A stretch of 57,439 nt of DNA from Dendronalium phyllosphericum CENA369 (GTDB taxonomy: Bacteria > Cyanobacteriota > Cyanobacteriia > Cyanobacteriales > Nostocaceae): assembly GCF_016056275.1 (NCBI RefSeq), contig NZ_JAECZA010000291.1, forward strand, positions 1 to 57,439. The letters run 5' to 3'. A program made the position numbers and the translations under genes. Shown piece after piece: positions 18,000-28,159 of the stretch. A model generated the notes under the pieces. It was given only the letters and a program-made list of their open reading frames with translations, searched no databases and was not told the DNA's origin. Positions within the stretch are counted from its first letter, which is position 1, and every line of letters starts with the position of its first letter.

Positions 18000-18014
18000 T
18001 CTGGAGAAATTTAT

Positions 18015-18326
18015 ATGGCAGCTGTATCTCTAAGCGTATCTACAGTTAAACCTTTAGGCGATCGCGTTTTTGTAAAAGTGAGCGCCTCTGAGGAGAAGAC
18101 CGCAGGTGGTTTGTATTTGCCCGACACCGCTAAGGAAAAGCCCCAAGTAGGCGAAGTAGTAGCCCTTGGTCCTGGCAGACGTAATGATGACGGTAGCCGT
18201 CAGGAATTGGAAATCAAAATTGGTGATAAGGTGCTGTACTCCAAGTACGCTGGCACCGACATCAAACTCGGCACCGAAGAATATGTACTGCTCTCTGAAA
18301 AAGACATTTTAGCAGTCGTTGCCTAA
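18015..18326 (+). CDS. groES: Co-chaperonin GroES
   Basis: This is the 103-residue lid of the GroEL folding chamber. [11 protein letters not shown], the mobile loop [20 protein letters not shown] and [11 protein letters not shown] are all present and the length is normal. It is the first gene of the groESL operon, directly after CIRCE and a K-box, so it should be heat-inducible and HrcA-controlled. GGAGAA lies about ten bases before the ATG. A 103-base repeat-filled gap separates it from groEL. Confidence 0.98.
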   Translation: MAAVSLSVSTVKPLGDRVFVKVSASEEKTAGGLYLPDTAKEKPQVGEVVALGPGRRNDDGSRQELEIKIGDKVLYSKYAGTDIKLGTEEYVLLSEKDILAVVA

Positions 18327-20064
<1,738 letters not shown>

Positions 20065-20089
20065 TACTTTATAGTCCTCTGTTTGTAAA

Positions 20090-20124
20090 ATAGCTGCTTC
20101 CATAAGGGAAGCGGCTATTTTTTT
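20090..20124 (+). terminator. Intrinsic terminator of groESL
   Basis: ATAGCTGCTTCC (20090-20101) pairs with GGAAGCGGCTAT (20107-20118), with one G-U pair and a five-base loop, and is followed directly by a run of T (20118-20124). This is a textbook Rho-independent terminator. Confidence 0.93.
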
Positions 20125-20160
20125 ATGGGAATATTTTTGGAGTGAGGACAAAATAGAGAT

Positions 20161-20973
20161 TTGAGTTACGACAACGCTTGTAAATATTTAGCTGAACAGT
20201 ATCCAACTGAGTTTGTCCGCTGGTTGCTTGGGGTAAAAGTGCAAAAAATTGAAGTATTAAAAACGGAACTCACACTTGAACCAATACGCGCAGATTCCGT
20301 GACATTTTTGCAAGCAGCGAACCAAATTTTGCACATCGAATTTCAAACCTTGGCGATATCTAACCCGCCCCTTAATTTCCGAATGCTTGATTATTCTGTG
20401 AGATTGAAGCGCCAATACCGATGTCCTGTAACCCAGGTATTAATCTTTTTGCAGGAAACTAATAACGAAGTGGCTTTCACAGAAGAATATCGAGATGAGA
20501 CAACAATTCATCACTATCGGGTAGTTCGTTTATGGGAGCAAGATTCAGAGTTATTTTTGACTAATTCAGCACTATTACCTCTAGCAAGTTTGACACGAAC
20601 TAACTCGCCGCAATCTTTACTGGCACAAGTAGCCGAACAAGTCGCTAAAATTTCAGATAGGGAGAAGCGACAAAATATTGTGGGTTGTGTAGAAATTCTT
20701 GCGGGTTTGCGATTTGAAAAAGATTTAATTCGTCAATTATTACGGGAGGATATTATGCGCGAGTCTGTCATTTATCAAGATATTGTTCAAAAGGAAGCAT
20801 TTAAACTGATTAGCCGTATGCTTAGACGGCGCTTTGGCGATCTTGATACATCATTAGTTGAGCAGGTGCGTAATTTATCTGCTGAAGAATTGGAAAATTT
20901 AGCGGAAGCGTTATTGGATTTTTCGCAAGTAGCTGATTTAGTAGCTTGGTTAAACCAGCAAGAGCAAGCTTAA
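20161..20973 (+). CDS. Rpn-family putative nuclease with DUF4351 C-terminus
   Basis: This 270-residue protein has an N-terminal PD-(D/E)XK-like domain of the Rpn/transposase_31 kind (ADSVTFLQAANQILHIEFQT around residues 42-61 is the core acid-containing strand pair) and a C-terminal DUF4351 helix pair (RRFGDLDTSLVEQVRNLSAEELE, then EALLDFSQVADLVAWL). Rpn proteins stimulate DNA recombination; the cyanobacterial forms are numerous and mostly uncharacterised. The frame must start at TTG 20161, because a stop lies three codons upstream and the family begins with YDNACKYLAEQYP. It starts 37 bases after the groESL terminator. Confidence 0.85.
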   Translation: MSYDNACKYLAEQYPTEFVRWLLGVKVQKIEVLKTELTLEPIRADSVTFLQAANQILHIEFQTLAISNPPLNFRMLDYSVRLKRQYRCPVTQVLIFLQETNNEVAFTEEYRDETTIHHYRVVRLWEQDSELFLTNSALLPLASLTRTNSPQSLLAQVAEQVAKISDREKRQNIVGCVEILAGLRFEKDLIRQLLREDIMRESVIYQDIVQKEAFKLISRMLRRRFGDLDTSLVEQVRNLSAEELENLAEALLDFSQVADLVAWLNQQEQA

Positions 20974-21046
20974 TATAATTTTGAAAGCTGCTATTTGGAA
21001 GTTAAGCTAGAGGCAAGTTTTTATAAAAGTATAAATATCTGCATCT

Positions 21047-21667
21047 ATGTCAGCCTTAACAGATGCTCTAGATAGAATCCTCTGTTGGTTAGAAGACCAC
21101 GAAGATTTAGACTTTGCTCGTTTTGAATCCTTACAACCTGGACTCACATATGAGGAAATTGAAGAAAAAGTAATTGATTTACTGCCTTTTCATTTACCTA
21201 AAGAAGTTTATGAACTTTACCAATGGGGTAATGGAGCTTGGGTTGGCGAGAAATACTGGGCAAGATTTTTTGAAGATTATGTATTTCTTTCATTAGAATC
21301 TGCACTAGTCAAATATTGTGATTTAACTGCAATTAATAAAGAAGATGATTCTTGCGTAATCATTATTAAATCAAATTGGAACTTGCAATGGTTTCCAATT
21401 TTTGAAGATATTAATGGTCGAGGTTATTATGTTGTAGTTATTAATGAAGTACAAAATGAAACAACACCAATATTACAAATAAGTTTTGAAGAGATATACG
21501 ATCCATATATCATATATCCTACTCTAACTAAGATGATGCTTGCGGAAACTGAATGTTATGAGGCTGGTATATACTCGAATAAATCTTATGGAGAAGGACA
21601 AGATATTCGTAGTAAATACCAAGAAATACCCCTAAGAATTTGGCGAGTTGAACAAACAGATTTTTAA
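21047..21667 (+). CDS. SMI1/KNR4-family (SUKH) protein
   Basis: This 206-residue protein resembles the SMI1/KNR4 superfamily: LTYEEIEEKVIDLLPFHLPKEVYELYQWGNG (residues about 33-63) is the typical first part, followed by FEDYVFLSLESAL and a WFPIFEDINGRGYYVV segment. Members often act as immunity proteins to polymorphic toxins, but no toxin gene is adjacent here. It lies between the Rpn-type nuclease and the HicAB pair in a small accessory patch. Confidence 0.8.
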   Translation: MSALTDALDRILCWLEDHEDLDFARFESLQPGLTYEEIEEKVIDLLPFHLPKEVYELYQWGNGAWVGEKYWARFFEDYVFLSLESALVKYCDLTAINKEDDSCVIIIKSNWNLQWFPIFEDINGRGYYVVVINEVQNETTPILQISFEEIYDPYIIYPTLTKMMLAETECYEAGIYSNKSYGEGQDIRSKYQEIPLRIWRVEQTDF

Positions 21668-21705
21668 TAGTTGACAATTTAAATAAATACAAATCTACTT
21701 GATTA

Positions 21706-21933
21706 CTAACAGCGATTAATAAAATCTTCAGGCTCAATATCTGCTTGCTTTAAAATTGCACGTGATGTTCCTTCTGGCATATCACCAGAATGGTTGGGAA
21801 TAGTAGTATAACGATTAGTCTCAGGATTAAACCAAATTTCATGGCTACCTGCGGCTTGACGAGAAAAAATAAAGCCAAAAGTTTTCAAAATTTTGATAAT
21901 CTGTCTATAGCTAAATCCAGCTAACCGACCCAT
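21706..21933 (-). CDS. hicA: HicA-type toxin (mRNA interferase)
   Basis: This 75-residue protein has the HicA dsRNA-binding-like fold, with the catalytic-type histidine in AAGSHEIWFNPE, then TTIPNHSGDMPEGTSRAILKQADIEPEDF. HicA toxins cut mRNA and are held in check by HicB. It follows hicB by seven bases in the same direction, the reverse of the classical hicA-hicB order but common in cyanobacteria. Confidence 0.9.
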   Translation of the reverse strand: MGRLAGFSYRQIIKILKTFGFIFSRQAAGSHEIWFNPETNRYTTIPNHSGDMPEGTSRAILKQADIEPEDFINRC

Positions 21934-21940
21934 GAATTTA

Positions 21941-22171
21941 CTACTGACCTATAACTAAAGGATAGTTAAACTGTTCGGCTATTGGTTGCAAGTAATCTGC
22001 TTCCTTATCTTCAGACTGTGCTTCTAATAACTTACGTGCTACATCACGAGCTATTTCTAAAGTTTCAGCAACTGTCCGCCCTTGAGCTACTAAACCTTGA
22101 AGCTCATCGGATGTTGCTAAATAAACGCCTTCTGGTAATTTCTCAATGTGGATGTTTAAGAATCTTTCCAT
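21941..22171 (-). CDS. hicB: HicB-type antitoxin
   Basis: This 76-residue protein matches the HicB/DUF1902 type: VYLATSDELQGLVAQGRTVAETLEIARDVARKLLEA is the partial RNase H-like fold that binds HicA. It has no C-terminal DNA-binding extension, so autoregulation by this protein alone is uncertain. It is the first gene of the pair, with hicA seven bases downstream. Confidence 0.88.
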   Translation of the reverse strand: MERFLNIHIEKLPEGVYLATSDELQGLVAQGRTVAETLEIARDVARKLLEAQSEDKEADYLQPIAEQFNYPLVIGQ

Positions 22172-22340
22172 TTCTTTTATAAAGTTATTAATTTATCATT
22201 CACTGTAATCTTTATAATAAAGCTTTTTTCAACTCAAGCGATCGCGCCATTATTACAACTTTTTTAGCGTCTTTGCATCTAGTGAAATCAGTAAAAAAAT
22301 AATGTTAAGTTGCAGGTAAAATAAAATTTCATTTTGATAG

Positions 22341-23180
22341 ATGATTTGCAACTCGCAAACAGCAGAAGGCTGGCATGGCAAACTGAACTTAGTCTATGCC
22401 GATCGCCTAAATACCACCCAGCTAATTTACGATCGCCATCAAGCACCGCTAAAGGTGCAACGCCCCTTTTATCCAGAGGGCAAACAAGTTTGTCATAGCG
22501 TAATTTTACATACCGCCGGGGGAGTTGTGGGAGGCGATCGCCTATCCCTAAATTTTCACCTCCAACCTCATGCACAAGCCTTAATTACCACAGCCGCCGC
22601 CAGCAAGATATATCGCAGTAACGGCTTGGAAGCTAGACAAACCATTGAAATACAAGTGGATGCTGGTGCTTGTTTAGAATGCTTGCCACAGGAAACAATT
22701 TTATTTAACGGTGCGAATTATCGGCAAGATTTACGGATAGAATTAGCAATCAAAGCCAATTATTTAGGCTGGGAAATTACTCGATTTGGTCGCAGTGCTA
22801 GAGGAGAAAAATTCTTGCAAGGAGAATGGCGATCGCATACCGAAATTTGGCAGCAAGGCGTTCCCTTGTGGATCGACCGACAATGGTTACCGGGTAGCGA
22901 AGATGTTTTCTACAGTCCCCACGGTTTGTTTGGGAAACCAATAGCAGGTAGTCTAGTTTGGATTGGAAGTCCTGTTTCAGTAGAAATCATCGAAAAAACC
23001 CGAAGTTTGTGGAATGGTGAAGGTGAAGCAGGTGTTAGCCACCTACAAAATGGATTTTTGTGTAGATACCGTGGTTCTTCTACATCCGAGGTGAGAAACT
23101 GGTTTACAGCTGTTTGGCAAATGCTGCGAGTTGATTTTTTAAATCGTGGTAATTGTATACCAAGAGTTTGGCAGGTTTAA
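22341..23180 (+). CDS. ureD: Urease accessory protein UreD
   Basis: This 279-residue protein is UreD (UreH), part of the UreDFG complex that delivers nickel to apo-urease. Characteristic segments are LHTAGGVVGGDRLSLNFHLQPHAQALITTAAASKIYRS (residues about 57-94) and CLECLPQETILFNGANY. It is followed 18 bases later by ureA, as in other cyanobacterial ure loci. ureE, ureF and ureG are not in the window. Confidence 0.96.
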   Translation: MICNSQTAEGWHGKLNLVYADRLNTTQLIYDRHQAPLKVQRPFYPEGKQVCHSVILHTAGGVVGGDRLSLNFHLQPHAQALITTAAASKIYRSNGLEARQTIEIQVDAGACLECLPQETILFNGANYRQDLRIELAIKANYLGWEITRFGRSARGEKFLQGEWRSHTEIWQQGVPLWIDRQWLPGSEDVFYSPHGLFGKPIAGSLVWIGSPVSVEIIEKTRSLWNGEGEAGVSHLQNGFLCRYRGSSTSEVRNWFTAVWQMLRVDFLNRGNCIPRVWQV

Positions 23181-23198
23181 ATCACAGAGGAGAGAAGA

Positions 23199-23501
23199 AT
23201 GCAACTTACGCCGCAAGAAAAAGATAAGCTGTTAATTTTTACAGCGGCGCTACTAGCAGAAAGACGTAAGGAAAGAGGTTTGAAATTAAATTATCCAGAA
23301 GCTATTGCTTATATTTCTGCTGCTATTTTAGAAGGTGCTAGAGATGGGCAAACTGTAGCAGAATTGATGAGTTATGGCACAACTCTATTGACACGGAATG
23401 ATGTGATGGAAGGAATACCAGAAATGGTGCATGAGGTGCAGGTGGAAGCAACTTTTCCTGATGGCACAAAGTTGGTGACAGTACACAGTCCGATTCGTTA
23501 A
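23199..23501 (+). CDS. ureA: Urease gamma subunit
   Basis: This is the 100-residue small structural subunit of urease (urea to ammonia and carbamate). [46 protein letters not shown] and [27 protein letters not shown] are all intact, as is the length. GAGGAGA precedes the ATG. Downstream, the next ure gene (ureB) is separated from it by 1.9 kb carrying two unrelated genes. Confidence 0.97.
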   Translation: MQLTPQEKDKLLIFTAALLAERRKERGLKLNYPEAIAYISAAILEGARDGQTVAELMSYGTTLLTRNDVMEGIPEMVHEVQVEATFPDGTKLVTVHSPIR

Positions 23502-23554
23502 TAAAAAGAATTTAAGATAGAAAAATAGAATATAGGGCAAATAGAGGTAACGAT

Positions 23555-24736
23555 ATGGTGTCACCATACCGATTAACATCAGTTAAAATTCAAGGTTATC
23601 GACCTTTTAGAAATTTTGAAGCGCCATTACAACCACTAGAAATTATTGTTGGTGCTAATGGTGCTGGTAAATCTAGTTTGTTTGAATTCCTGAAATTTTT
23701 ACGAGAAAGTTTATCTCAAGATATACCAGCAGAAATAGTCCCTGATTCTATTGGTCAACAAATTTTTCATATTCCAGGCCCGGCTAAGTTTCAATGGGAT
23801 ATAGAAATTGATACAGGTCGTCCAGTTGGTATTAGATATTTAGGCGAACTTATGGGACCTGTTGGTCGCACTCAAGTTTCTTATGAACGTGTAGAATCAT
23901 CTAAACCTTTTAGTGATAAATACACTAATCCATATATATATATGAATATTCAAGGTAACAGAGGTGTTGTTCAAGACCCTGATACCGGAAAATTTGCACA
24001 GCAAGAGATAGCGCTAAAGCGACCTAATCAGCTTGCTTTAAGCGCAATGACAAATCCATCACTTGAAGCTTTATATAATTTACGTGAATATATTCGTGAG
24101 TGGAAGTTTTATAGTTCTTTTAATATAGCAAATTATAAAATTCGCAAATCAGTTCCGATTGAGCAAGAACCTGTTTTACGTGAAGATGCAGGCAATTTGA
24201 GTTCAATTTTGCATTATTTAATGACTGAACATAGAGCGGCATTTGATGAACTACAACAACATTTGCGTTCTGTGATTCCTGGTTTCAAGGGGTTGACAGT
24301 AAAAGCTCGTGGTGGCCCAGGTGAAGTTATAGCTTTTTGGCAGGAATCAGGGATTGATGAAGACCTTAGTCTTGCTGATTTATCAGATGGCATTTTGCGT
24401 TTAATTTGTTGGATTTGTCTTTGCGTACAGCCAAATCCACCCTCTTTAATTTGTATTGATGAACCCGATCAAGGAGTTCACCCTAGGACACTTCCTGTTC
24501 TTGCTGGTTTATTTGAAAAAGCTTCTGAACGCACTCAAATTTTCTTAGCTACTCATGCTTCTTACTTCTTAACCCAATTTGATATATATCAAATTGCTGT
24601 ACTCAGAAAGGAAAATGGAGAAGCCAAGTTTATTAAACCTAGTAGTTCTCAAGTATTAATAGAAATACTCAAAGATTTTGGCTCGGATGAAATAGAACAG
24701 TTGCACCGCAGTGATGAATTGGAACGGCTGCCATGA
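23555..24736 (+). CDS. AAA-family (RecF/OLD-like) ATPase inserted in the ure locus
   Basis: This 393-residue SMC/OLD-type ATPase has Walker A GANGAGKSS (residues 33-41), a signature-like LSDGILRLICW (about 278-288), Walker B LICIDEP (298-304) and an H-loop-like ATHASYF. No nuclease domain is fused; instead its stop overlaps the start of a DUF4276 gene by four bases (ATGA). AAA ATPases paired with TOPRIM-like partners are common in anti-phage systems such as Gabija and PARIS, and this pair has the same layout. It lies 53 bases after ureA with its own ribosome site, and no mobile-element ends are visible. The defence role is inference. Confidence 0.88.
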   Translation: MVSPYRLTSVKIQGYRPFRNFEAPLQPLEIIVGANGAGKSSLFEFLKFLRESLSQDIPAEIVPDSIGQQIFHIPGPAKFQWDIEIDTGRPVGIRYLGELMGPVGRTQVSYERVESSKPFSDKYTNPYIYMNIQGNRGVVQDPDTGKFAQQEIALKRPNQLALSAMTNPSLEALYNLREYIREWKFYSSFNIANYKIRKSVPIEQEPVLREDAGNLSSILHYLMTEHRAAFDELQQHLRSVIPGFKGLTVKARGGPGEVIAFWQESGIDEDLSLADLSDGILRLICWICLCVQPNPPSLICIDEPDQGVHPRTLPVLAGLFEKASERTQIFLATHASYFLTQFDIYQIAVLRKENGEAKFIKPSSSQVLIEILKDFGSDEIEQLHRSDELERLP

Positions 24737-25389
24737 GAGTTTTGATTTATGTAGAAGGGCCATCTGATAAGTTAGCAATGCAAGCATTATTAGGAAGTTT
24801 AATAGATGATAAATTTCAACAAGGTATCAGCATTGAATTTTTTCCTGTTAAAGGAAGTGATAATAATAGAGGAGGAGATGCAAAAAAAGATTTACTAACA
24901 AAGACTCCAATAACAGCAATCAATATTATCCGCAATCAACCAGATTCAATCGTAGTAGTTATGCCAGACTTATATCCCAAAAATAAGGGTTTTGAGCATG
25001 AAACAGTTCAAGAGTTAGAAAATGGTATTATAAATATTTTTAATCAAACATTACAGTCTAAAGAAATTAATGATAATCGCTTAATAGAGCGTTTTAGAGT
25101 TTTTTGCTTTAAACACGATCTAGAAGCATTAATTTTAGCTGCTGAGTCTGAATTAATCGATGTACTTGGTATTCAGACTATGCCGATAACGTGGATAAGA
25201 CCAGTTGAGGAACAAAACCATGATGTTCCACCTAAAAGAATTGTAGAAACAATTTTTCAACAATGTGGCAAGAAATATCTAGGCTCTGTAGATGCACCAA
25301 GAATATTAGGAAGTGCTAGATATCAGGATATTGCAGAATTATGTCCTCAAGCTTTCAGACCTTTTGTGGATTTTTTGGAAAGTATTTAA
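24733..25389 (+). CDS. DUF4276 (TOPRIM-like) protein, partner of the AAA ATPase
   Basis: This 218-residue protein begins MRVLIYVEGPSDKLAMQALL, the typical VEGxxD start of TOPRIM-like DUF4276 proteins (E8), with a second acidic strand VVVMPDLYP (D79) and the helical segment FRVFCFKHDLEALILAAESEL. TOPRIM folds cut or rejoin nucleic acids with divalent metal. The start codon overlaps the ATPase stop, showing translational coupling. It ends 21 bases before ureB. Like its partner it is visibly A/T-rich next to the urease genes. Confidence 0.8.
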   Translation: MRVLIYVEGPSDKLAMQALLGSLIDDKFQQGISIEFFPVKGSDNNRGGDAKKDLLTKTPITAINIIRNQPDSIVVVMPDLYPKNKGFEHETVQELENGIINIFNQTLQSKEINDNRLIERFRVFCFKHDLEALILAAESELIDVLGIQTMPITWIRPVEEQNHDVPPKRIVETIFQQCGKKYLGSVDAPRILGSARYQDIAELCPQAFRPFVDFLESI

Positions 25390-25410
25390 ATAAGTAAAAA
25401 AAATATAAGT

Positions 25411-25716
25411 ATGATTCCTGGAGAAATCATTACACCAAAAGGTGAAATTGAACTTAATGTTGGTCGTCTTATTATCAGATTGCGAGTGTCTAATACAGGC
25501 GATCGCCCCATACAAGTCGGTTCTCACTTTCATTTTTATGAAGTGAACGCTGCCTTAAATTTTGATAGAGAACAAGCTAAGGGAATGCGCCTTGATATCC
25601 CCGCAGGAACCGCAGTTCGCTTTGAACCAGGCGACGAAAAAGAAATCGCCTTAGTACCTTTAGTTGGTACTCGCCAGGTCTACGGCTTTAACGGCAAAAT
25701 CAACGGTAATCTTTAA
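25411..25716 (+). CDS. ureB: Urease beta subunit
   Basis: This is the 101-residue second structural urease subunit. [37 protein letters not shown] and the end [20 protein letters not shown] are all conserved, and the frame is intact. No obvious ribosome site precedes the ATG, so expression may depend on the upstream DUF4276 gene. The expected next gene, ureC (catalytic alpha subunit), is absent: a hairpin follows and the next gene is on the opposite strand. Confidence 0.96.
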   Translation: MIPGEIITPKGEIELNVGRLIIRLRVSNTGDRPIQVGSHFHFYEVNAALNFDREQAKGMRLDIPAGTAVRFEPGDEKEIALVPLVGTRQVYGFNGKINGNL

Positions 25717-25737
25717 AATTGTTGGCATCTATCTGTG

Positions 25738-25801
25738 TTTAATTCTTGGAGCAAGAAAAATATCAAATTCCCAGAAAAAATTAATTTGTCCAAGAATTAA
25801 A
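25738..25801. terminator. Nested hairpin after ureB, between convergent genes
   Basis: A perfect 13-bp inverted repeat, TTTAATTCTTGGA (25738-25750) and TCCAAGAATTAAA (25789-25801), encloses a second stem CAAATT (25764-25769) with AATTTG (25783-25788). It lies between the ureB stop and the DHH gene stop and could terminate both, or mark a small inserted element where ureC would be expected. Confidence 0.6.
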
Positions 25802-25830
25802 GCTAGATTGTTTCTCGATTTTCTCCTTTT

Positions 25831-27117
25831 TTACTCTGACTGAATTGGATTATCTCTGGGATTTACCAACCTCAGCAGTTTTTGCTTAATTTGAGTATCG
25901 AAAACATCCCATTTCATTTTCGCATAGGCGGAATTTTCGTTACTGCCAGACAAGAAACCCATCGGAATTTCAAAGCCACCAGCGCTGGTGCGTCCACCTC
26001 CAAAAAATCGCCCTGTGCTATCTTGCCCAAAGGCTTCTTTGATGAATTCGTCAGGATCGAGAGTGAGTTTAGTAGTTCTCAAGGAACCAATTACTACTTC
26101 TAATTCATCATCTTCATCGTGAACAATGCCGTAAACGACTGCCGTGTGGACGTTTTCTTCAGTAACCAGAAAATCAGCGGCTTGGGGAATGGCATCGCGA
26201 TCGTCGTAACGTAAATAACCAACGCCAGCAATGGAAAAGTTATTTTGTACGATCCGATTTTTTAGCGATCGCTCGATTACATCCATCACCCGCTTAGAAC
26301 GATTTGCCTGTAAAATCGCGTTCAGCAGTTGGGCATCGTAAAATCGACTCAGATATGCAGCTGCCATAAAGTCATCTTCTTGCGCTTGCATCAGCCGATT
26401 GGTATCCGATCGCAAACCGTGCATCAAAGCTGTAGCACATTTGACATGTTGACCTATACTGCTATCTAAGGTCAGCAATCCCGCTTGCAAATACTGTGTA
26501 AAAATCGTTGCAGTTGCTCGCACATAAGGACGGATATCAACAAAATCTGCCTCAAGTTCTGACTGTAAACTGTGATGATCGATGACTGCTATTAGTGGAA
26601 TATTTGCCTGCTGCACGCATGACAATAGCTGACTTGTCGTCCCCTGATTATCAATCAAGACAAAACCTTGATATGATGAAAAATCTTTGCTTTTTAAGGT
26701 TTGCAATGTCCAGCGTTGAGCGGGTAAATTAGTCAGCTTCACCAAGGCAATATTCTCTTGGTGGCTTAAAGCGCCAGCATAAATAATTTCACATTTGATG
26801 TCGTATTGCTGGGCAATTAGCTGATAAGTCCAAGCAGAAGAAAGAGCATCAGGGTCAGGAAAATCTTGCAGAATTATCAGATGGCGTTCGTGTTGGTGTG
26901 CTAAAAAAGTCTTTCGCAGTTCTTCTGACTTCTGAGAAGCCAAAGAATTGCTACGCTGACCTAGATAAATACCTACTCCGTCACCTGTGGATGCTGGCAA
27001 AGATGGCTTAGTAAGTGGCATTTCAACTACTTCTTTATCTATCTCACCATCTTCAGGGTACGGTTCTGTATTCAATGACAATTTCTCAGACTGCTTAAAA
27101 GAAGAATTCAATTGCAT
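25831..27117 (-). CDS. DHH-family phosphoesterase (NrnA/oligoribonuclease-like)
   Basis: This 428-residue protein has the DHH motifs DFPDPDALSSAW (around residues 84-95), LIDNQG and VIDHHSLQ, and a C-terminal DHHA1-like GGGRTSAGGFEIPMGF. Such proteins hydrolyse short oligonucleotides, 3'-phosphoadenosine phosphate or cyclic dinucleotides using Mn2+. The first 60 residues are polar and not conserved-looking. It is convergent with ureB and appears monocistronic. The exact substrate cannot be told from sequence. Confidence 0.88.
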   Translation of the reverse strand: MQLNSSFKQSEKLSLNTEPYPEDGEIDKEVVEMPLTKPSLPASTGDGVGIYLGQRSNSLASQKSEELRKTFLAHQHERHLIILQDFPDPDALSSAWTYQLIAQQYDIKCEIIYAGALSHQENIALVKLTNLPAQRWTLQTLKSKDFSSYQGFVLIDNQGTTSQLLSCVQQANIPLIAVIDHHSLQSELEADFVDIRPYVRATATIFTQYLQAGLLTLDSSIGQHVKCATALMHGLRSDTNRLMQAQEDDFMAAAYLSRFYDAQLLNAILQANRSKRVMDVIERSLKNRIVQNNFSIAGVGYLRYDDRDAIPQAADFLVTEENVHTAVVYGIVHDEDDELEVVIGSLRTTKLTLDPDEFIKEAFGQDSTGRFFGGGRTSAGGFEIPMGFLSGSNENSAYAKMKWDVFDTQIKQKLLRLVNPRDNPIQSE

Positions 27118-28159
27118 AGCAAACGTTTTTGTTAAGTGTGAGGCTCCGTTAATTTATTAAGAAAGATTACAACCAGCACTTTACTGATTTAGCCACACAT
27201 ATCGATCTTCGCAAAAATTTAGGAACATGTGGATACATATCTAGGTCTATTTTTTTTCTCAATCGAGCCAGTCAAAAATTTACTAACTTGATGCAGACTA
27301 CCTCAGGGCTGGAAACAAAGACTTTTGGCTTTTTGGATTCCATCTCAAACAGATATATATCTTTTGACCTATCAGTAATCCTTATTTATTTTTTCAATCA
27401 AATTACTCCACTTGGGGAGCCACCCCCGTGGGCGGGTTTACCACGCCACTTGCCACAACCAGGGGAACCGCTGTAAGGCAATGGCTCGACTTGAGGGGAG
27501 TGGCGTGAAACCCCTCACTAGCGCTGCCTCACCGCAGTGGCTCCCCTTGCTAGAAGACTCGCGCTTCGCTCTTGAAATCGAATTAGGGAGTGACGCTCCT
27601 TCCTGGCTAACGCAATCGACGCAAAGAGCGTTAAGACTGCCTCCCCAACCCACTGGCTTCTCAACGGGGAACCTCCACACGGAAGTGTTTACCTTTATGT
27701 TGGTGGCTCTAGGTACGCCGTTGGTGGTACTGGGGACTGGGAAACATCCCAAAATTTGGGAGGGTCAAAGCAGAATTCCATAATTTTTCGTTTTATAATC
27801 CAATCCCCAATCCCTAATCCCCACTCTCTGCGGTCGTGGGGGCCCCGAGTTCCCCAGTCCCTTTTACGAGAAAATCTGAGACATTAGCAACCTTTTGCAA
27901 AATTTTCAGGTATAATGTAAGACTGTTGATTTATTTAGCGATATATTTGCACACTACTTCCACAGCCCTTTATAGAGAATATCCCTTACAAGCTGTAAAT
28001 ACTGTATCCAATACAAATTTACTCACTCACTCTAATTATATTTACAGCCGAGTCTTATCTGCCATCCGACGCAGACAGACATTTCAAGGTAAATATACAA
28101 TAGCGGCATCTCAAACAGACGATGCTGGCAGTGTTATGTCGATCTGTTTGATTTTAACG
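27118..28159. other. 1-kb intergenic region rich in dispersed repeats
   Basis: The stretch between the DHH gene and the HNH gene contains a palindromic element (27414-27546), TTCGCTCTTGAAATCG-type repeat sequence, and GGGGACTGGGAAACATCCC-type units near 27730. Open frames across it (27412-27783, 27836-28267) follow the repeats and lack protein character. No real gene is supported. Confidence 0.6.
27414..27546. repeat. Interrupted palindromic repeat element
   Basis: GGGGAGCCAC (27414-27423) pairs with GTGGCTCCCC (27537-27546), and inside these CACGCCACT (27442-27450) pairs with AGTGGCGTG (27499-27507). The element is G/C-rich compared with its surroundings and carries no gene. Part of its right arm (GCGCTGCCTCACCGCAGTGG) resembles sequence inside the TetR gene near 460. 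Confidence 0.75.

Noticed and set aside
23199-25716. ureA and ureB as pseudogenes because the operon is interrupted
   Set aside because: Both frames are intact with full family length and conserved ends.
27412-27783. Open frame of 123 residues on the plus strand
   Set aside because: It runs through palindromic and dispersed repeats, has odd composition and no ribosome site.
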